This document shows positions 1-13,520 of a stretch of DNA of 64,000 nt, piece by piece (within the stretch, counting starts at the first letter, position 1; each line of letters begins with the position of its first letter). The notes under the pieces are model-generated. The model made no database searches and was not told where the DNA came from. It saw nothing but the letters and a program-made list of their open reading frames with translations. The translations under genes were made by a program, and so were the position numbers. This DNA is from Sporodiniella umbellata (lineage: Eukaryota; Mucoromycota; Mucoromycetes; Mucorales; Rhizopodaceae), in assembly GCA_025677835.1 (NCBI GenBank), contig JAIXMR010000100.1:40476-104475 (forward strand), in the 5' to 3' direction.

Positions 1-1097
1 TAATACTTTTGGTTGGGTTTGTTTGTTCCTTCAGGGTTTTCCACCTGTCTCTAAAGACAACCATAGCTCCTTTAGTCAACCTTCCATGGATGTTTTTATC
101 AGCACTTACTTTTACTATATCTTTCTTAAGAACATTCTTATTTTCTTCTCAATTGGAGCCGACACAGCTGCAAAAAAAAAAAAAAAAAAAAAAAAAAAAG
201 GTAGACAGGTTTGGCTTGAAGCTTCTCTTGGGGCACAATTTCACAAAGCCAGAAGAGTATACACCGTGAATCTTTCCGAAAGCCGCAGTAACAAAGATCA
301 ATCACTCAGGAGTAGTTTCAGTAGATTTCAAACTTACTTTTGGTTGGGTATTAAGTAAGTCATTCTCTACAATTATCAACTTCCTCCTTTCCACTTCCGG
401 TGATGCTAATTTTCATCTCAAATATACAGCCCATGAACGTCATACGTCTTAAATAGTTTGGACAGGATTTGTTGGTTTTTTTTATTTTAGAAATCGATAT
501 TCTAATATCTTTGTTAGTAATCATATTGTTTAAATACATCGTATCACATCAATTGTTTAATGCATTTCTATTGACTACAAATATTGTTTTATGGATAGAA
601 TGAAAAGTACATTTTGTACTTTGTAGACTAGGTACAAACAAAGCACTCTATCTAACCATTCAATAATATGTTACATACAGGCTTCGATTCAGACAATTGA
701 TAAGTCCTTGCTGTGTTAATAACGTATTTAAAGATAGTTCAGCCATGATTTGAGATCAAAACATTCTGACGGGTTCTTAGGTATCAGATTTATACTCGAT
801 TCATTCATTATATAATATTTATCCGACATCCAACCCAATTGGAGTAAGATATGCAGCGTTACGAACTATAGAAGATCTCAACATAGGATTATCCATTGTG
901 GATGTCTTGCTTACTGGTTATATAACCAAGCGCAGACAATTTACTCATCCTGAACGATTACCCGGTTTCTCTTTTAGAAAAGTATATAAAACAATCTTAT
1001 TGTTATGTTGAATAAAGGACAGAAAATTTGTTATAGTCAGCTAGTCTGATCACTCTTGTTTTAGTTTTATAATTTTTATTTTTTATTTTTCTTGATG
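1..1097. other. Intergenic, no supported gene
   Basis: No ORF here matches a family I recognise. A 28-base poly-A run lies at 172-199. On the minus strand, two short stretches on either side of it (about 200-330 and 20-160) read as open frames with a pyrimidine-rich 'gcag' acceptor after the poly-T, so they could be a decayed or partial gene, but I cannot name it. A 14-base direct repeat, acttttggttgggt, occurs at 5-18 and 336-349. Confidence 0.5.
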
Positions 1098-1345
1098 ATG
1101 CGATGAACCTTCTATGGGCAAGCTTGACTTTCTTTTGATAATTTGGGAAAGTCCAAGAGCTTCATTGTTTCTTATAAGCCTTGCGCTATATTTGTTGTAC
1201 AAGAGTGAGTATTTTGATTATCATTGAAGTGAGCAAGACTAAAAATAAGACCTACCTCTCTGCTTCTGCACTATTACTATCGTGTAGCAATTTTTTTTTT
1301 TTTGAGGACGCGATGAACCTTCTATGGGCAAGGCTTTTGGTTTAT
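1098..1345 (-). repeat. Dispersed copy of the 205-bp exon-intron repeat
   Basis: This is a diverged copy, in the opposite orientation, of the 205-bp unit that is tandemly repeated at 33043-33530. The block cgatgaaccttctatggg occurs twice here, at 1101 and 1311, 210 bases apart, so this copy is itself just over one unit of a tandem array. Read on the minus strand it has the same order: basic exon-like sequence, gcagagag, a gtaggt donor and an intron ending in tatag. Indels and a poly-T expansion break the reading frame, so I treat it as a non-coding relic. Confidence 0.75.
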
Positions 1346-2659
1346 ATACAAATCTTTGTGTGGAAGCGATAGGTATCAGTTCAAACATGCAACCCAAGAT
1401 TCAGCAGTATACGTCTTAACTTGAGCTGATTCTAGATCTTGCATGGTAGCTAACTTTTGGTGTAGTATACAAAGAAAAAAGCTGAACCCAACTGTTAAGA
1501 ACGGAATCCGCTATTGTTGATTTAATGCAAGGCAAGAATACAACAGAAAAAAAGTCTTTTAAGTTGATGGTTAGTTTACGATAAAATTCAATTCTTCCAG
1601 AAATTACATGTTCCACTAATATACATCGTTAGTATTCGCTATGACCTTGATTTGTTTTTAGAGCGATTTTTTATAGTGTGTGTTTTTTCTTTGTCTCTTT
1701 GGCCATTCAAGTCATAATCTACTAACTAAAGCATCTGATGTTATGATCGCAAACTAAAACCTTTAAGATGTGCAATCTGACTTAATCAACGCGCTAATAC
1801 ATCATTAGCAGACGCACAACACACTAGCAGAAGCCCAAAGTACAACCGAAGAATAGGCCTTTTCACAAAAACTGAAGAAGATTTAAACGGATTTCTTCAA
1901 TTTGGCTTTACAGACTCAATTAAGGTCTTTTTGTAAGACAACTCTTCAAGGGGATTATACGCTTTAATCATCAAACAGCATATTCCGACTGCTCCTTTGG
2001 GATATCAATCTTTCAAATCTTTTTCAGAAACCTTTCAGATAAACATATTACAAAAGGCGTACAGTCGGTCATAGTAACCGACCTAGTATGCCGTCTCGTC
2101 AGTATTGCCTATAGTACTTGCTTGTTCAATTACTAACCCAAAAGGGGCTCATTAATAGTTTCAATGCGTCATTCGATACGCTCACTGTGTCAAAACATAA
2201 TACAGCACTTGATAAACCAAAAAAAAAAAAAAACAGCTCAGTAGAGCTCTTTGTGAAACAATGCTCTGATCCCCAGCTTTAAGTTTTATACTTTGCAGAA
2301 ACCTTTTTGTTTTGTTCTGAAAAAAGTCAGTTTTCTTTTCACAAATTTAGACAGCCGTTCGTTTTGAAATAAAGGCATGTGATAGCTTTACAGGAATAGA
2401 AACGATAAGGTTATCTTGGTGTTTTTGGGAAAGAGATTTGTAGTGCACATTGCAAATGTGACGCACAGCATTTTCGTCTCTTTTTAACGTTTTTTTCAAA
2501 AAGCCAAAAGACATGTTGTTTATCATGCAGCTGACAATTTTGGATTTATTAATAAGTCGCAAGAACAACAATGTAAATCTAAAAGAGCAGGCCTATAAAA
2601 AAATGATATGAAAAGTTCATTCCATAATTCATTCCAATACAAAAAAAAGCTTATTTTGA
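1346..2659. other. Intergenic, nothing recognised
   Basis: AT-rich sequence with short chance ORFs only. None has a family motif, plausible introns or a convincing start context. The right end is presumably the 3' UTR of the E2 gene. Confidence 0.5.
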
Positions 2660-3527
<868 letters not shown>

Positions 3528-3710
3528 AGCTTTTAGTTGAAAAGTGAAAGGTAATTTTTGAGTATTTCAGTAGCAAAGTATTTCCAGAAAGGTTTTAGCA
3601 AGGCAAATTTTAATCGTATGTAAATGAGAAAAGCGAATTTTTGTTTCTCTCGTAGAATTAAATATTTAACACTGAAGTATTTGATTGGTTGATAAAGTGA
3701 TAATATCTCT
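3528..3710. promoter_or_regulatory. Short divergent intergenic region (E2 / TAF2-bromodomain)
   Basis: Only 183 bases separate the two start codons of the head-to-head genes, so both promoters must lie here or overlap the 5' ends. I see no clear TATA box. This is an inference from spacing only. Confidence 0.5.
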
Positions 3711-6700
3711 ATGGATTTCACGAACACGAAAGATCATACTGTTTTTCCACGAAAATGTAAGTTCTGTTGGCATCTTATAGACTTCGATTTAGCCTCATCC
3801 TTTTGGCTGTCTCAATGCTATCGCTATATGCTCTAGAATGGTTTTGTCGTTGGCTTTTGTTTTGTTCAGAGATTAAACTAAACAATCCAACAGAAAGTAA
3901 ATGATAAGTAGTAGTAAAAGCTAAACTGTTGAGTGACGTCGTGTAATAAAACCCCGATATTTTCCTCATTTTTCGAAAATACTTTTTCTACTTTTTATTT
4001 TAACAGTAGATTGTCTAAACGATGCAACGAGACGCTTTAAAAAAAGCGTTCACTTTATAAGTATTTTCCAAAGCATTGTACTTGTAAACTAACATACCTC
4101 ATTCAATTTTGCTTTGCACTTATACAGGGCATGAACGGTTTGTTATTGAAGTAGATCCCAATTACAAGTCAATCAAAGTAAGAGTCACGATCAATAGTCA
4201 GACTTTTATTACAGAGCCTAACATTCGACCTTACTAACTATTTAAATACTTAACATTTATATCTACCTGTACACATATATCTTTTAAATACAGGGTCTTG
4301 CAGAATTGACTATACAACCTGCCCATAGCAAATTAACGAACATAAGGGTCAATTCACGCCAATGCAGTAAGAAAGAAGTTGATGATCAAATCGAAAACTC
4401 AGCATGTTTTATATTTTACTAGAAATCCAAAAGGCATTTGTTAACGACATTCCTGTTGAATTTACACACACTGACTCTGTTGTTGATCTCAATTTGGGTG
4501 CCAACACAACCATCGCTCATCACCAAGTATATAAAAGTAAATATTTGAATGCTTTGAGAGAGGCGGACGAAGGCGAACTTTTAATTCAACTACCTGCTGG
4601 ATGTGTTCAACAAGTAAGGCTTTTTTGAACGTCTGTAGACATTAAGCAATATTTTTAGATTGGAACAAAAGTAGTTCAGAACATACCATTACAGCCCCTA
4701 CTAAAAACACAACAACAGAAAGAGGATATTGTAGAGAAACCGCCTGAATTAGAACCTGTTTTTGCCACCTTAACTGTACGTATAGAATATACACTCGAAA
4801 ACCCTCGAAACGGACTTGTTTATGTACAAAAAGACGACGAGATTGCTCCTTATGTAAGTTCAGTCTTGTTTTATGCACAAAGACTGACTGTGAATGACAT
4901 AAAAAGCGATCAAATCACGTTTATACAGTAAATCAACCAACACCGGGATCTACACGTTCCTGGCTGCCATGCATTGATAGGATGTCTGAGAGATGTACTT
5001 GGGACATGGAATTTATTGTACCCAGGAAAGAAAATAAAGCAACAATACCAGATTACGACGGCGAAGGGTCATTTGATGAGGAAAATGGGATGATGGTTGT
5101 ATGTAGCGGTGACTTAATTGAACAAGTAATACACCCGGAAGACGTTACAAAAAAGATTGTTCACTATAGTCTCTCCGTACCTACTGCTGCGCCATTCATT
5201 GGCTTTGCCGTTGGACCGTTTGAAATGATAAAACTATCTCCACAGCAACTTCAAGAAGAAGTTCTTACAGCTACTGACTTGGACGAAAATCAACAGCAGA
5301 GTTTGATGGCTGAAATAAACATGATGTGTAACATTTATGCATTCGGTCTGCCGGGATTTGATGAGGAGCTGAATGTTACCTGTAGTTTTTTAATGCATGT
5401 AAGTGAATATTTGACGTTTTTGTGTTTGGTTCTGTTGCAAGGCAAAAAAAAAAGGGATAAAGCAAATAAACTCAAACTATTAAGGCTATGCACTTCTATA
5501 CACAAGAATACGGATCGTATCCATTCTCAGACTACAAGTTGGTTTTTGTTGAAGATGCATGGACAAATATTGCTTCAAGTGCCTCCTTAGCTATATGTAG
5601 CTCTAAACTTCTTTACACATCCGACATTATTGACCAAATTTATCAAACAAGGCGTGAGCTGAGTCAAGAGCTTGCTAGACAGTGGTTTGGCATATATATA
5701 GTTCAAAAATCCTGGCCAGACACATGGCTTGTGCGGGGTTTAGCAAATTATATAGGATCCCTTTTTGTCAAAAGACACTTGGGTAACAATGAGTATAGAT
5801 TGCGGTTAAAAAAGGTATTTATACATATACAACTATGTTATGCTTCATTATTCTTACGCCGCTTTCTTTCAGGATATGGAGCTTTGTTGTTTACTTGATA
5901 TCAATCGGTCACCAATCTACAACTCTGCATTGCCCTACCCAATCGATCAAGAAGATCTTGATTTTATTGAGTTGAAAGCACCACTTGTTGTTTATATGCT
6001 TGACAAAAGAATGTGTAAAGGTGGAGGTACACTTGGTCTATCTAGAGTGTTACCAAAAATATTAGTATCGGCTATGAGTGGAGAGCTTTCACAAAACGCA
6101 ATAAGTACACATTACTTTTTGAGGCTATGTCGAAAAGTTAGCGGGTTTGACACCAAAGTATTTGCAGAGCAATGGGTATATAGGAGTGGATGTCCTAGAT
6201 TTTCTTTTTCGTTTCACTTCAATCGGAAAAAGATGGTTGTAGAAATTTTTATGCGACAGGAAAATACGAACTCACTAGTTATTGGGCCTACAGACTCATC
6301 ATATGGTGTTGAATATCAAGAAATGATGTCTCCTCTTTTTACCGGTAATCTAACTGTTCGAATTCACGAAGCAGATGGCACACCCTATGAACACATTCTT
6401 GATATTCAATCCAATAAGCAAAAGTTTGAGGTTCAATTCAACACAAAGTACAAACGTATTCGTAGAAACACAAAAAGGTTTCAGGCAAAACAAGCTGCTG
6501 CAGCTGCCGCTGTTGCCGAAGAAGAACAAGAAAACGAAGAAGGTGGCGATCAGACTACTGTATTGGGTATTATACCAAGTTTAGGGCTAGGTATGCCTCT
6601 TTTTGAAGACCCCAGTCGCAAAAAAGAATGGAGGATTGTAGAATGGGGGCAAGACGAAGAGGATACAAGTGGTGCAGCAAGTGCCATGTTCGATTGGATT

Positions 6701-9700
6701 CGCTTAGATGCAGAATTTGAATGGATATGTGTAGTAGAATTCAAGCAGCCGGATTACATGTGGGCAGCGCAATTAACTAAAGATCGGGACGTAGTTGCAC
6801 AGCATGAGGCAATTGACGCGCTCAAATACATGCCGTCCTATGCCACATCCACTAGCTTGCTACGTGCTATCATGGATCCAAAATGCTTCTATAAAATTCG
6901 TATGGAAGCGGCTTACGGGTTAGCTGCTTGTGGTATTTCCAGCTTGAACTGGGTTGGGCTGCATCAGCTTAGTAAAATGTTTCACCAAAGCTATTGCTTC
7001 CCTAGCAATGTTCGCTCTGAAAACGATAAAAGACATGCAGATGGATTACCTCTTATACATTCCATACCCAAACCAAATAACTTTTCAAATCTATCCGATT
7101 ATTTCCTTCAAAAAGCCTCTGTTGTTGCATTTGCCCAAGTTCGTGATGATCGTGGGCTAACGCCTGTTAGAATACGACAATTCTTATTGGATTTATTGCG
7201 ATATAATGACAATATAGGAAACGAGTTCACCGATTGCTATTATGTGTCTACCCTTATATCAGCACTGGGGGATGCTTTGATACCAAGTACTGATGAAGGT
7301 TTAGAGCTAGACGACTTTGAAGGAGAGCAGGTTAATGCAGCAGCTAAAGCAGAAATTGAGCGTTTTAGAACACTAGACTATGTCATTCCGTCTTATCATA
7401 ACATCATCACCATTACATGTCTGAAGGTAGAGAAACCGAATCTATTCCATTAACCAACCCCCCTTTTTTTTTTATCAATTAGACAATGACAAAACTCATG
7501 CTTAAAAACCTACTCCCGATAGATTTTTCCCTATTTATGCAGTATACACGATACGGAAACTATCTTGATGTTCGTATAACAGCCTTTGACAGTCTTTACA
7601 TACTATGTGGACTTTCTGATCCTGATTTAAATCAATATTTGCTTCGTATCATCAAAGAGGACCCATCTGTCTATGTGTCTCATTATGTAGCGCGTGCCAT
7701 GCTGGCATGGTTAGGATTAGCCTTGAAGGAGAATTCTGATACTTCAGCTATAAACAAGTATGCTGAAGAATTTGCAGAGGAAGAAGGCAAGGTTGTAATA
7801 GATGATGATCGCTCAGCACTGTTAAAAACACCTCAGCAAGAATTCCAGGCTGGTGTTGAGAATTTAAGGAAGCGTTTTGAAAACGATACCAAATTGCAGC
7901 ATACTTTATGGGAACTCCTAAAGTTGGTTTTATATATATACACATATATATATATATATATACATAGTCACTAATGTGTTTTACGGTTTATAGCTCAACA
8001 GAAAACGCTAAGCTGGACCACTCTATTAGGAAATACATTTTGCAATTTTGTGAATATGTTTTCAAACCAATTGATGTTGGGCTTAAAGTCACAATCCGTG
8101 TACCTACTATACAGGTAACGCCTCAAAGATAACAGTTTATTATTGCTTTTTTACTTAAAATTTAGTTTATATTGATTTTGACTTTCATTAATAGTCTCAT
8201 GATGTGAGTGATGATATGTCAGAGCCTTCCACGCCTATTATCCGCTTTAGCCGGCCCAAGCCTAAATCAGAAGATAGTATGTTTTCTCTTTTTTTTTTTT
8301 GCTGTTGTTGTTACTAATTTATTTTGGTTCAATTTTTGGTTTAGAAGTCGAAAAGCCTATCAAAAAACCCATTATTCATATCAAAACCGATATCATTTCA
8401 CATGAATCAGAGCCAAAAACCCCTACAAAATCTGAAAGCGTGTCTACTCCTTTATCTAAACCTAGTGATCAGTCAGAGAAAAATATTACTATCCGCGAGG
8501 ATGCAAAACCTACATATACTGAGAAAGTACCTATATCGTCTGCACCCAATATAATAACCATACCTATAATGAACAACCAGAAGACAGAAAAAACAACCTC
8601 CCAACCTTCAGACAAGCCTGTCGATGAAATACCGGCCTCTAACACTATATCTTTTTCAGCACCTGCTCAAAAGATTAAACACAAGAAAGTACTTGACAGT
8701 GTTACATCCGAAGAAATCAAAAAGTGTAGGCGTGTGCTGAACAAAATAAATAAGCACAAATGTGCTTTACCTTTTGTTCAGCCAGTTGACGAAGTGCTAG
8801 ACGGCGCACCAAAATATTACAAAATTATCAAGTAAGTGCTGAACGCTTTGATGTCTTTTTCAGTCTTCTTACCTGACTTCCTTATTATTAGAAATCCAAT
8901 TGACTTGAGTCTCATCAAGCGCAAAGTTGAAAACAAAGATTATACCACATTCAGACAATTCGAAGACGATATTCGCTTAATGCTAAACAACTGCTATATC
9001 TATAATGGGCCAGGGACATTTGTCTACAACGAAGGTCAAGCCTTAGAGTCTGTTTTCGAAAAAGAGGTTGCAAGTATGCGTGGCAAAGAACACGAAGAAA
9101 CGGAGAATATAACCATTGTTGAAACGCCTACTCCTGTAAAAGTACCAAGCGTTGTGAACGAAACACCTAAGACTATAAAAGTCAAACATCATTCAAAACC
9201 AAAGCAGCTTAGTACATTTGTAAATCCTGTACCACCTGTTGAGGCAGAGGATACAGTCATGACTGAAGCACCAAAAGCAACACCAAAAGCAGCACCAAAA
9301 GCATCACCGAAAACAGCACTACCTTCTTCTGAGCCGTCACCGGCACCCATAAAACCGATCACGCTTTCTGTTTCAGCTCCACCCGAAAAAAAGAAGAAAA
9401 AGACAGACCAAGAAAAAATGGAATCTATCATTACAAACGCTATGACTAATCCTCACGCTTTTGAATTTCTCCGCCCTGTCGATCCTGAAAAACAAGGTGT
9501 CCCTCACTACTTTACAATAATCAAAAAACCAATGGATTTGAGCACAATCAAGTCGAAAATTAAAAACAACGAATACTTGAGTCCTTTAGAAATGAAGGAA
9601 GATGTGAAGCTCATGTTGAGAAACTGCTATACCTTCAATCCACCTGAAACTTATGTATATAATGAAGCGAAGTCTCTGGAGGATTCGTTTAATCAGGATT

Positions 9701-10671
9701 GGAAACGCTACTTTGGAAACTATGTACGACCTTCAGTAGAAAAACCAGAGACCCTTAAAAACGAGCCATCAACAAACGTCAACGGAAACCAGAATAAAAC
9801 CATAAAAATCTCTAAGCCGACACCTCCAGCTAATCAAGAACCTGTGCCAGTAAGTAAGCCTAAAGCTGCTTTCAACGCTACAATGGACGACAATAACAAA
9901 AAGAAATGCGAGCGTATATTAAAAAAAGTGTGGGCTCATCAAGCTTCGGCAGCATTTCATAAACCAGTAGACGCTGTTGCTGAAGGGGTGCCTCACTACT
10001 ACGAAGTTATCAAAAAACCAATGGATATGTCTACCGTTCAAAAAAACTTTGACAATGACAAATACAATACCGTTTGGGAGCTTGAGCTTGATGTTCGTCA
10101 AATTTTCTGGAACTGTAATGGATTCAATCACCATGAATCGTGGGTAGTCAAGCAGTCTCAAGCTTTAGAATCCTTCTTCAATCAAATATGGTCGGCTGAA
10201 TTTGCACTGCCTGACAGTTTGAAAGGAGAAGACAAACGCATTGCACAGAAGATAATCAACAAGCTAACCTATCATGACGCAGCAGCTCTTTTCAATGAGC
10301 CCGTAGATCTTGTGGCGCTTCCAGACTACGCTCAAATTGTTAAAAAGCCTATAGATTTGCGGTCAATTTGGGAAAGATTAGAAAGCGGAAAATACTCAAG
10401 TTTAAAAGTAATTGATCAAGACATCCGCCAAGTCTTTAAAAATTGTTTTGCCTATAATGCTGTCGGTACTTTTGGGCATGATCAAGGAAAGCGACTAGAA
10501 AAGTATTACCACAACATAGGTAGAGATATGCGCATCCGCATCAATAGCAGTAGTACTTCCACAACACCTCCATTCACTAAACGCCCCCACCCTTCTCCCC
10601 ATGATGAAGAATCAGAGTCTCGGTCAAAAATTGTAAAAAAATCAGACACTATGCATCACTACGATCAATAA
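3711..10671 (+). CDS. TAF2: TFIID subunit TAF2 fused to four bromodomains
   Basis: TAF2 is the TFIID subunit with an M1-aminopeptidase fold that contacts the core promoter. Thirteen exons give 1946 aa: 3711-3756, 4128-4177, 4294-4366, 4423-4613, 4659-4853, 4907-5398, 5485-5814, 5873-7426, 7483-7922, 7994-8114, 8195-8276, 8345-8831, 8892-10671. The TAF2 body covers about residues 15-1190 and shows GLAELTIQPAHSKL, SWLPCIDRMSERCTW and DVVAQHEAIDALKYMP. Where M1 peptidases have HExxH there is SQELARQWFG, so it is non-catalytic as in other TAF2s. After a Pro/Lys/Ser linker come four bromodomains at about 1313-1412, 1529-1630, 1689-1790 and 1799-1895. All four keep the acetyl-lysine Asn (CYIYN, CYTFN, CNGFN, CFAYN). 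Every splice junction from the TAF2 body into the bromodomains stays in phase, and bromodomain 1 is itself split by an intron, so this is one gene rather than two neighbours. The first intron (371 bases) is unusually long and makes exon 1 the least certain part. Confidence 0.9.
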
Positions 10672-10672
10672 A
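10667..10672 (+). terminator. AATAAA poly(A) signal overlapping the TAF2 stop
   Basis: The stop codon TAA is embedded in an AATAAA hexamer, directly followed by T-rich sequence. It may act as, or be one of several, polyadenylation signals. Confidence 0.35.
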
Positions 10673-13019
10673 AAGGTATTGTAAAGTGTTTGGTTTTCTT
10701 TATTTTTTTAGTATTGAGTATATTTGTTTCAAAACACGAAAGAAATATCATTTTAAAATTGACGTTTTCTTTAATCTGTATTATTGCTTTTTTCTTCTGT
10801 TAAGGAATACTTGATTGATCAATGAGTTCCGTCTTTGGCAAAGTTAGTACTACTAATCAAAATAAATAATAAAGATGTCTCCTTACGATATAGAAAAGCG
10901 CATGAAGCTTACTGTATGTACTGCTTTTTTGGCCATTCCGAAACAGTTAAAAAAAAACTTTCACAAAAGTCATACCTCCTCAACCGTCGCTGCCGTATAG
11001 TACACTTGAGTTTTTTTGTCAATGTAAAATGAAATAAAAAAGATAATCAGAACTTGTTCGGAGGCTATAATTTTACACTACATATTTAGGTCTTGCTGTG
11101 GATATAAAAGGTAAACTATACAAACATTAATTAGCTTTAGCTGTAAATTATAGTCTAAAACCTTGAGGGTATCAAACAAAGCTCATTCAACCATACAATG
11201 AGATTTTTTAAAAAGGGGTAATTCCAAACTTTTCTTTGTTCTTTTCTAGGTTGTTAACAGTTTCAATATCTATAACTTCCTGGAAGGAGACGTGTCAAAA
11301 ATGGATAAAACTTTTCTTTTTTTTTTTTTTTTTTTTTTTTTTTCAAAAAACGAATGATATATAAATCAAGGCAGTAGTATAGAAGTACATTACTACTGAC
11401 TAAAAGCCAGTTCACATCGAAGAAGCCATCATAGGACCTGACTTGGTTTTTTTTTTATGAAATTCGGACTGCATGATTAGTACAATGTTTAAAGCAAGTA
11501 CTCGCAGAATTCAAAAACATAATGCTGAGCTTCAAGCCTTACAATTTACTTGACTGGCAAGTATAAGAACACTTTTATACATGAATACAAAACTTGTAAC
11601 TATTAGAAAAACAATCCGGGAACTTAGTTTTTCTATAAAAAAAACACTCCAGACTTTTTTGATTTTGTAATTGATATTGTACTAAAAGCTATTGAGATTG
11701 TATACTAACGCGAAATCTAGATTGGTTTTTTTATAGTATTTGAGTAAATACTATTCTGTCTTCGCTAAATACCATAGATACAGACGTTTTTTAGGGGTAA
11801 ATTTCTTTGTATTCTTATATAGTATAAGTATAAACAGAGCTAAGTTATCGTCTTGTATCGAAAGTGTACACGATTTACAACACGAGTTTCAAACAACTTC
11901 ATAGTAGTCATTATTAAAGTATCTAAAAAGCATATGTTCAAGCACCAAATTTCATACAGAATTCCGTGTAAAATATCATTTTCAGCAACTTTAGCAAGCA
12001 TAACTACACATTACTTTATAACACATAATAGTAATTTCTAGACGCATTATTAACTTCAAACATTAAGCTTCAATACTTAATACTTCAAGTATTAGGAAAA
12101 GCAAGCAAACGTAAAGAACAAACGGTAAGCTATCAAGCCCTCTTTTCAAACACATTTAAAAGCTTATATTCATACAAACTGTTCGGGACTTTTGTATTGA
12201 AAAGGTACCAAATATATTGAAATATAGTGGTTCTAAATTGCCTTTGTCTAATCAAACAGCGGTAGACTGGGTGTATATTTTCTGATCCTAAAATTTTTTT
12301 ATAGAACTAGACGCATTAATAGAACCCTCATATCAAATATGTACTTTAATAGAATGAAATATATCTAAAAACGTTAAACATCTTGGCTTGTTTCCAACCT
12401 GCTTTAAACATTCACAATGGACGAAAATCCCAATTCGCACTAAATATTATCCGTATTTAGATTTTATGTTACACTAAATATTACAATAACTTCCTGTCAG
12501 TGTTTAATCAGGGAAACTATTTTTCTTCAAGAAAAACTTTCTCGCATAGACCGGAACTCAATAAATAAAAATATGCATATATGTGCATTATACCAATTCT
12601 ATTAGTCGATGAAGTTTTTTCCAGAAATGCGGCTCCCTTTGACCTTCTGCATCGTTTTAGTGTAGTCAAAGTTTGTTTGTTTTCAAACAAACAAAACCCC
12701 GGTTTGAATGGTCCCTGTGATGCAAACACGTTTTTCTTTTTTAGGCAAGTATGTATCACAGGCTATCACAGCTCATTTAAAGTAAATTGAATTTTTTATT
12801 GCACTCGTTCCTTGCTCGATAATTTTTAGTCACAATAGCTTCTATATTCTACAACAAAGTAGTTTTAGTAGCACAATGGGTTATTAAATGTTAATTGCTT
12901 TTCGCGTAACGTTTTCTTTAAAATTCTTGATTGAAAAAAAAAGTGCATGTATATAAGAACGGAAAGGACTTCCTTTTCGTAGAAGAATTATTTTTTCTAT
13001 ACCAGTTTTGTTCTTTGCC
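10673..13019. other. Intergenic, no supported gene
   Basis: About 2.3 kb of AT-rich sequence with poly-T runs (notably near 11315-11343). Short ORFs lack motifs and coding character. A TATA-like element for the next gene lies near 12948. Confidence 0.5.
12948..12957 (+). promoter_or_regulatory. TATA-like element upstream of CAP protein gene
   Basis: The sequence gtatataaga lies about 70 bases before the ATG at 13020, a plausible TATA position for a highly expressed secreted-protein gene. Confidence 0.4.
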
Positions 13020-13520
13020 ATGTCTTTGCGCTCCCTCACCTTCCTTTTATCATTTGTTGCTGTTATCCTGTGTACCTTTGTACGATCAGCTGAAGCTTTG
13101 AATAAAGCAACCATAAAAAATATCTTGAAAAAGCACAATGCTGTCCGTGCTAAACATCACGCTCCAGCCTTGAAATGGAACAGAAAATTGGCTAGCTATG
13201 CTCAAAACTGGTCCAACCGATGTGTCTTCCAACACAGTCAAGGAGATTATGGTGAGAACCTTGGTCTTAACTATGCCAACTGGGGTCAACTTATTACTAA
13301 TGGCTGGTACAATGAGTATAAGAAATACGACTACAACAACCCTGGATTTGGTATGGCTACCGGTCACTTCACTCAAGTTGTTTGGAAAGGCACTACTGAA
13401 GTTGGTTGTGGTGTTACAGTATGTGATAACATTGGTAAAGGCTATAAGCTATACACTTGCTCTTACAACACTCCTGGCAACTATCAAGGAGAATTCGAAA
13501 CCAACGTTCTTCGACCTTAG
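13020..13520 (+). CDS. Secreted CAP/SCP (PR-1-like) protein
   Basis: Single exon, 166 aa. Residues 1-25 are a clear secretory signal peptide (hydrophobic core LTFLLSFVAVILCTFV). The rest is one CAP domain: HNAVRAKHHAPALKWN at its start, the CRISP signature-1 motif GHFTQVVWKGTTEVGCG, and the signature-2 motif YTCSYNTPGNY near the C-terminus. His and Glu cavity residues (GHFTQ, GENLGL) are kept. Fungal CAP (Pry-type) proteins are secreted and bind sterols or fatty acids; that role is inferred from the family. The length is minimal, with no Ser/Thr-rich linker of the kind seen in yeast Pry1. The start is the ATG at 13020, because the frame upstream of it has only a TTG and lies in the leader. 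AT-rich UTRs with AATAAATAA follow the stop. Confidence 0.92.
   Translation: MSLRSLTFLLSFVAVILCTFVRSAEALNKATIKNILKKHNAVRAKHHAPALKWNRKLASYAQNWSNRCVFQHSQGDYGENLGLNYANWGQLITNGWYNEYKKYDYNNPGFGMATGHFTQVVWKGTTEVGCGVTVCDNIGKGYKLYTCSYNTPGNYQGEFETNVLRP

Noticed and set aside
8299..10671. Separate BET-type bromodomain gene next to TAF2
   Set aside because: All introns between 7922 and 8892 splice in phase with the TAF2 body, and no promoter, stop or start is needed between them; one fused gene is simpler.
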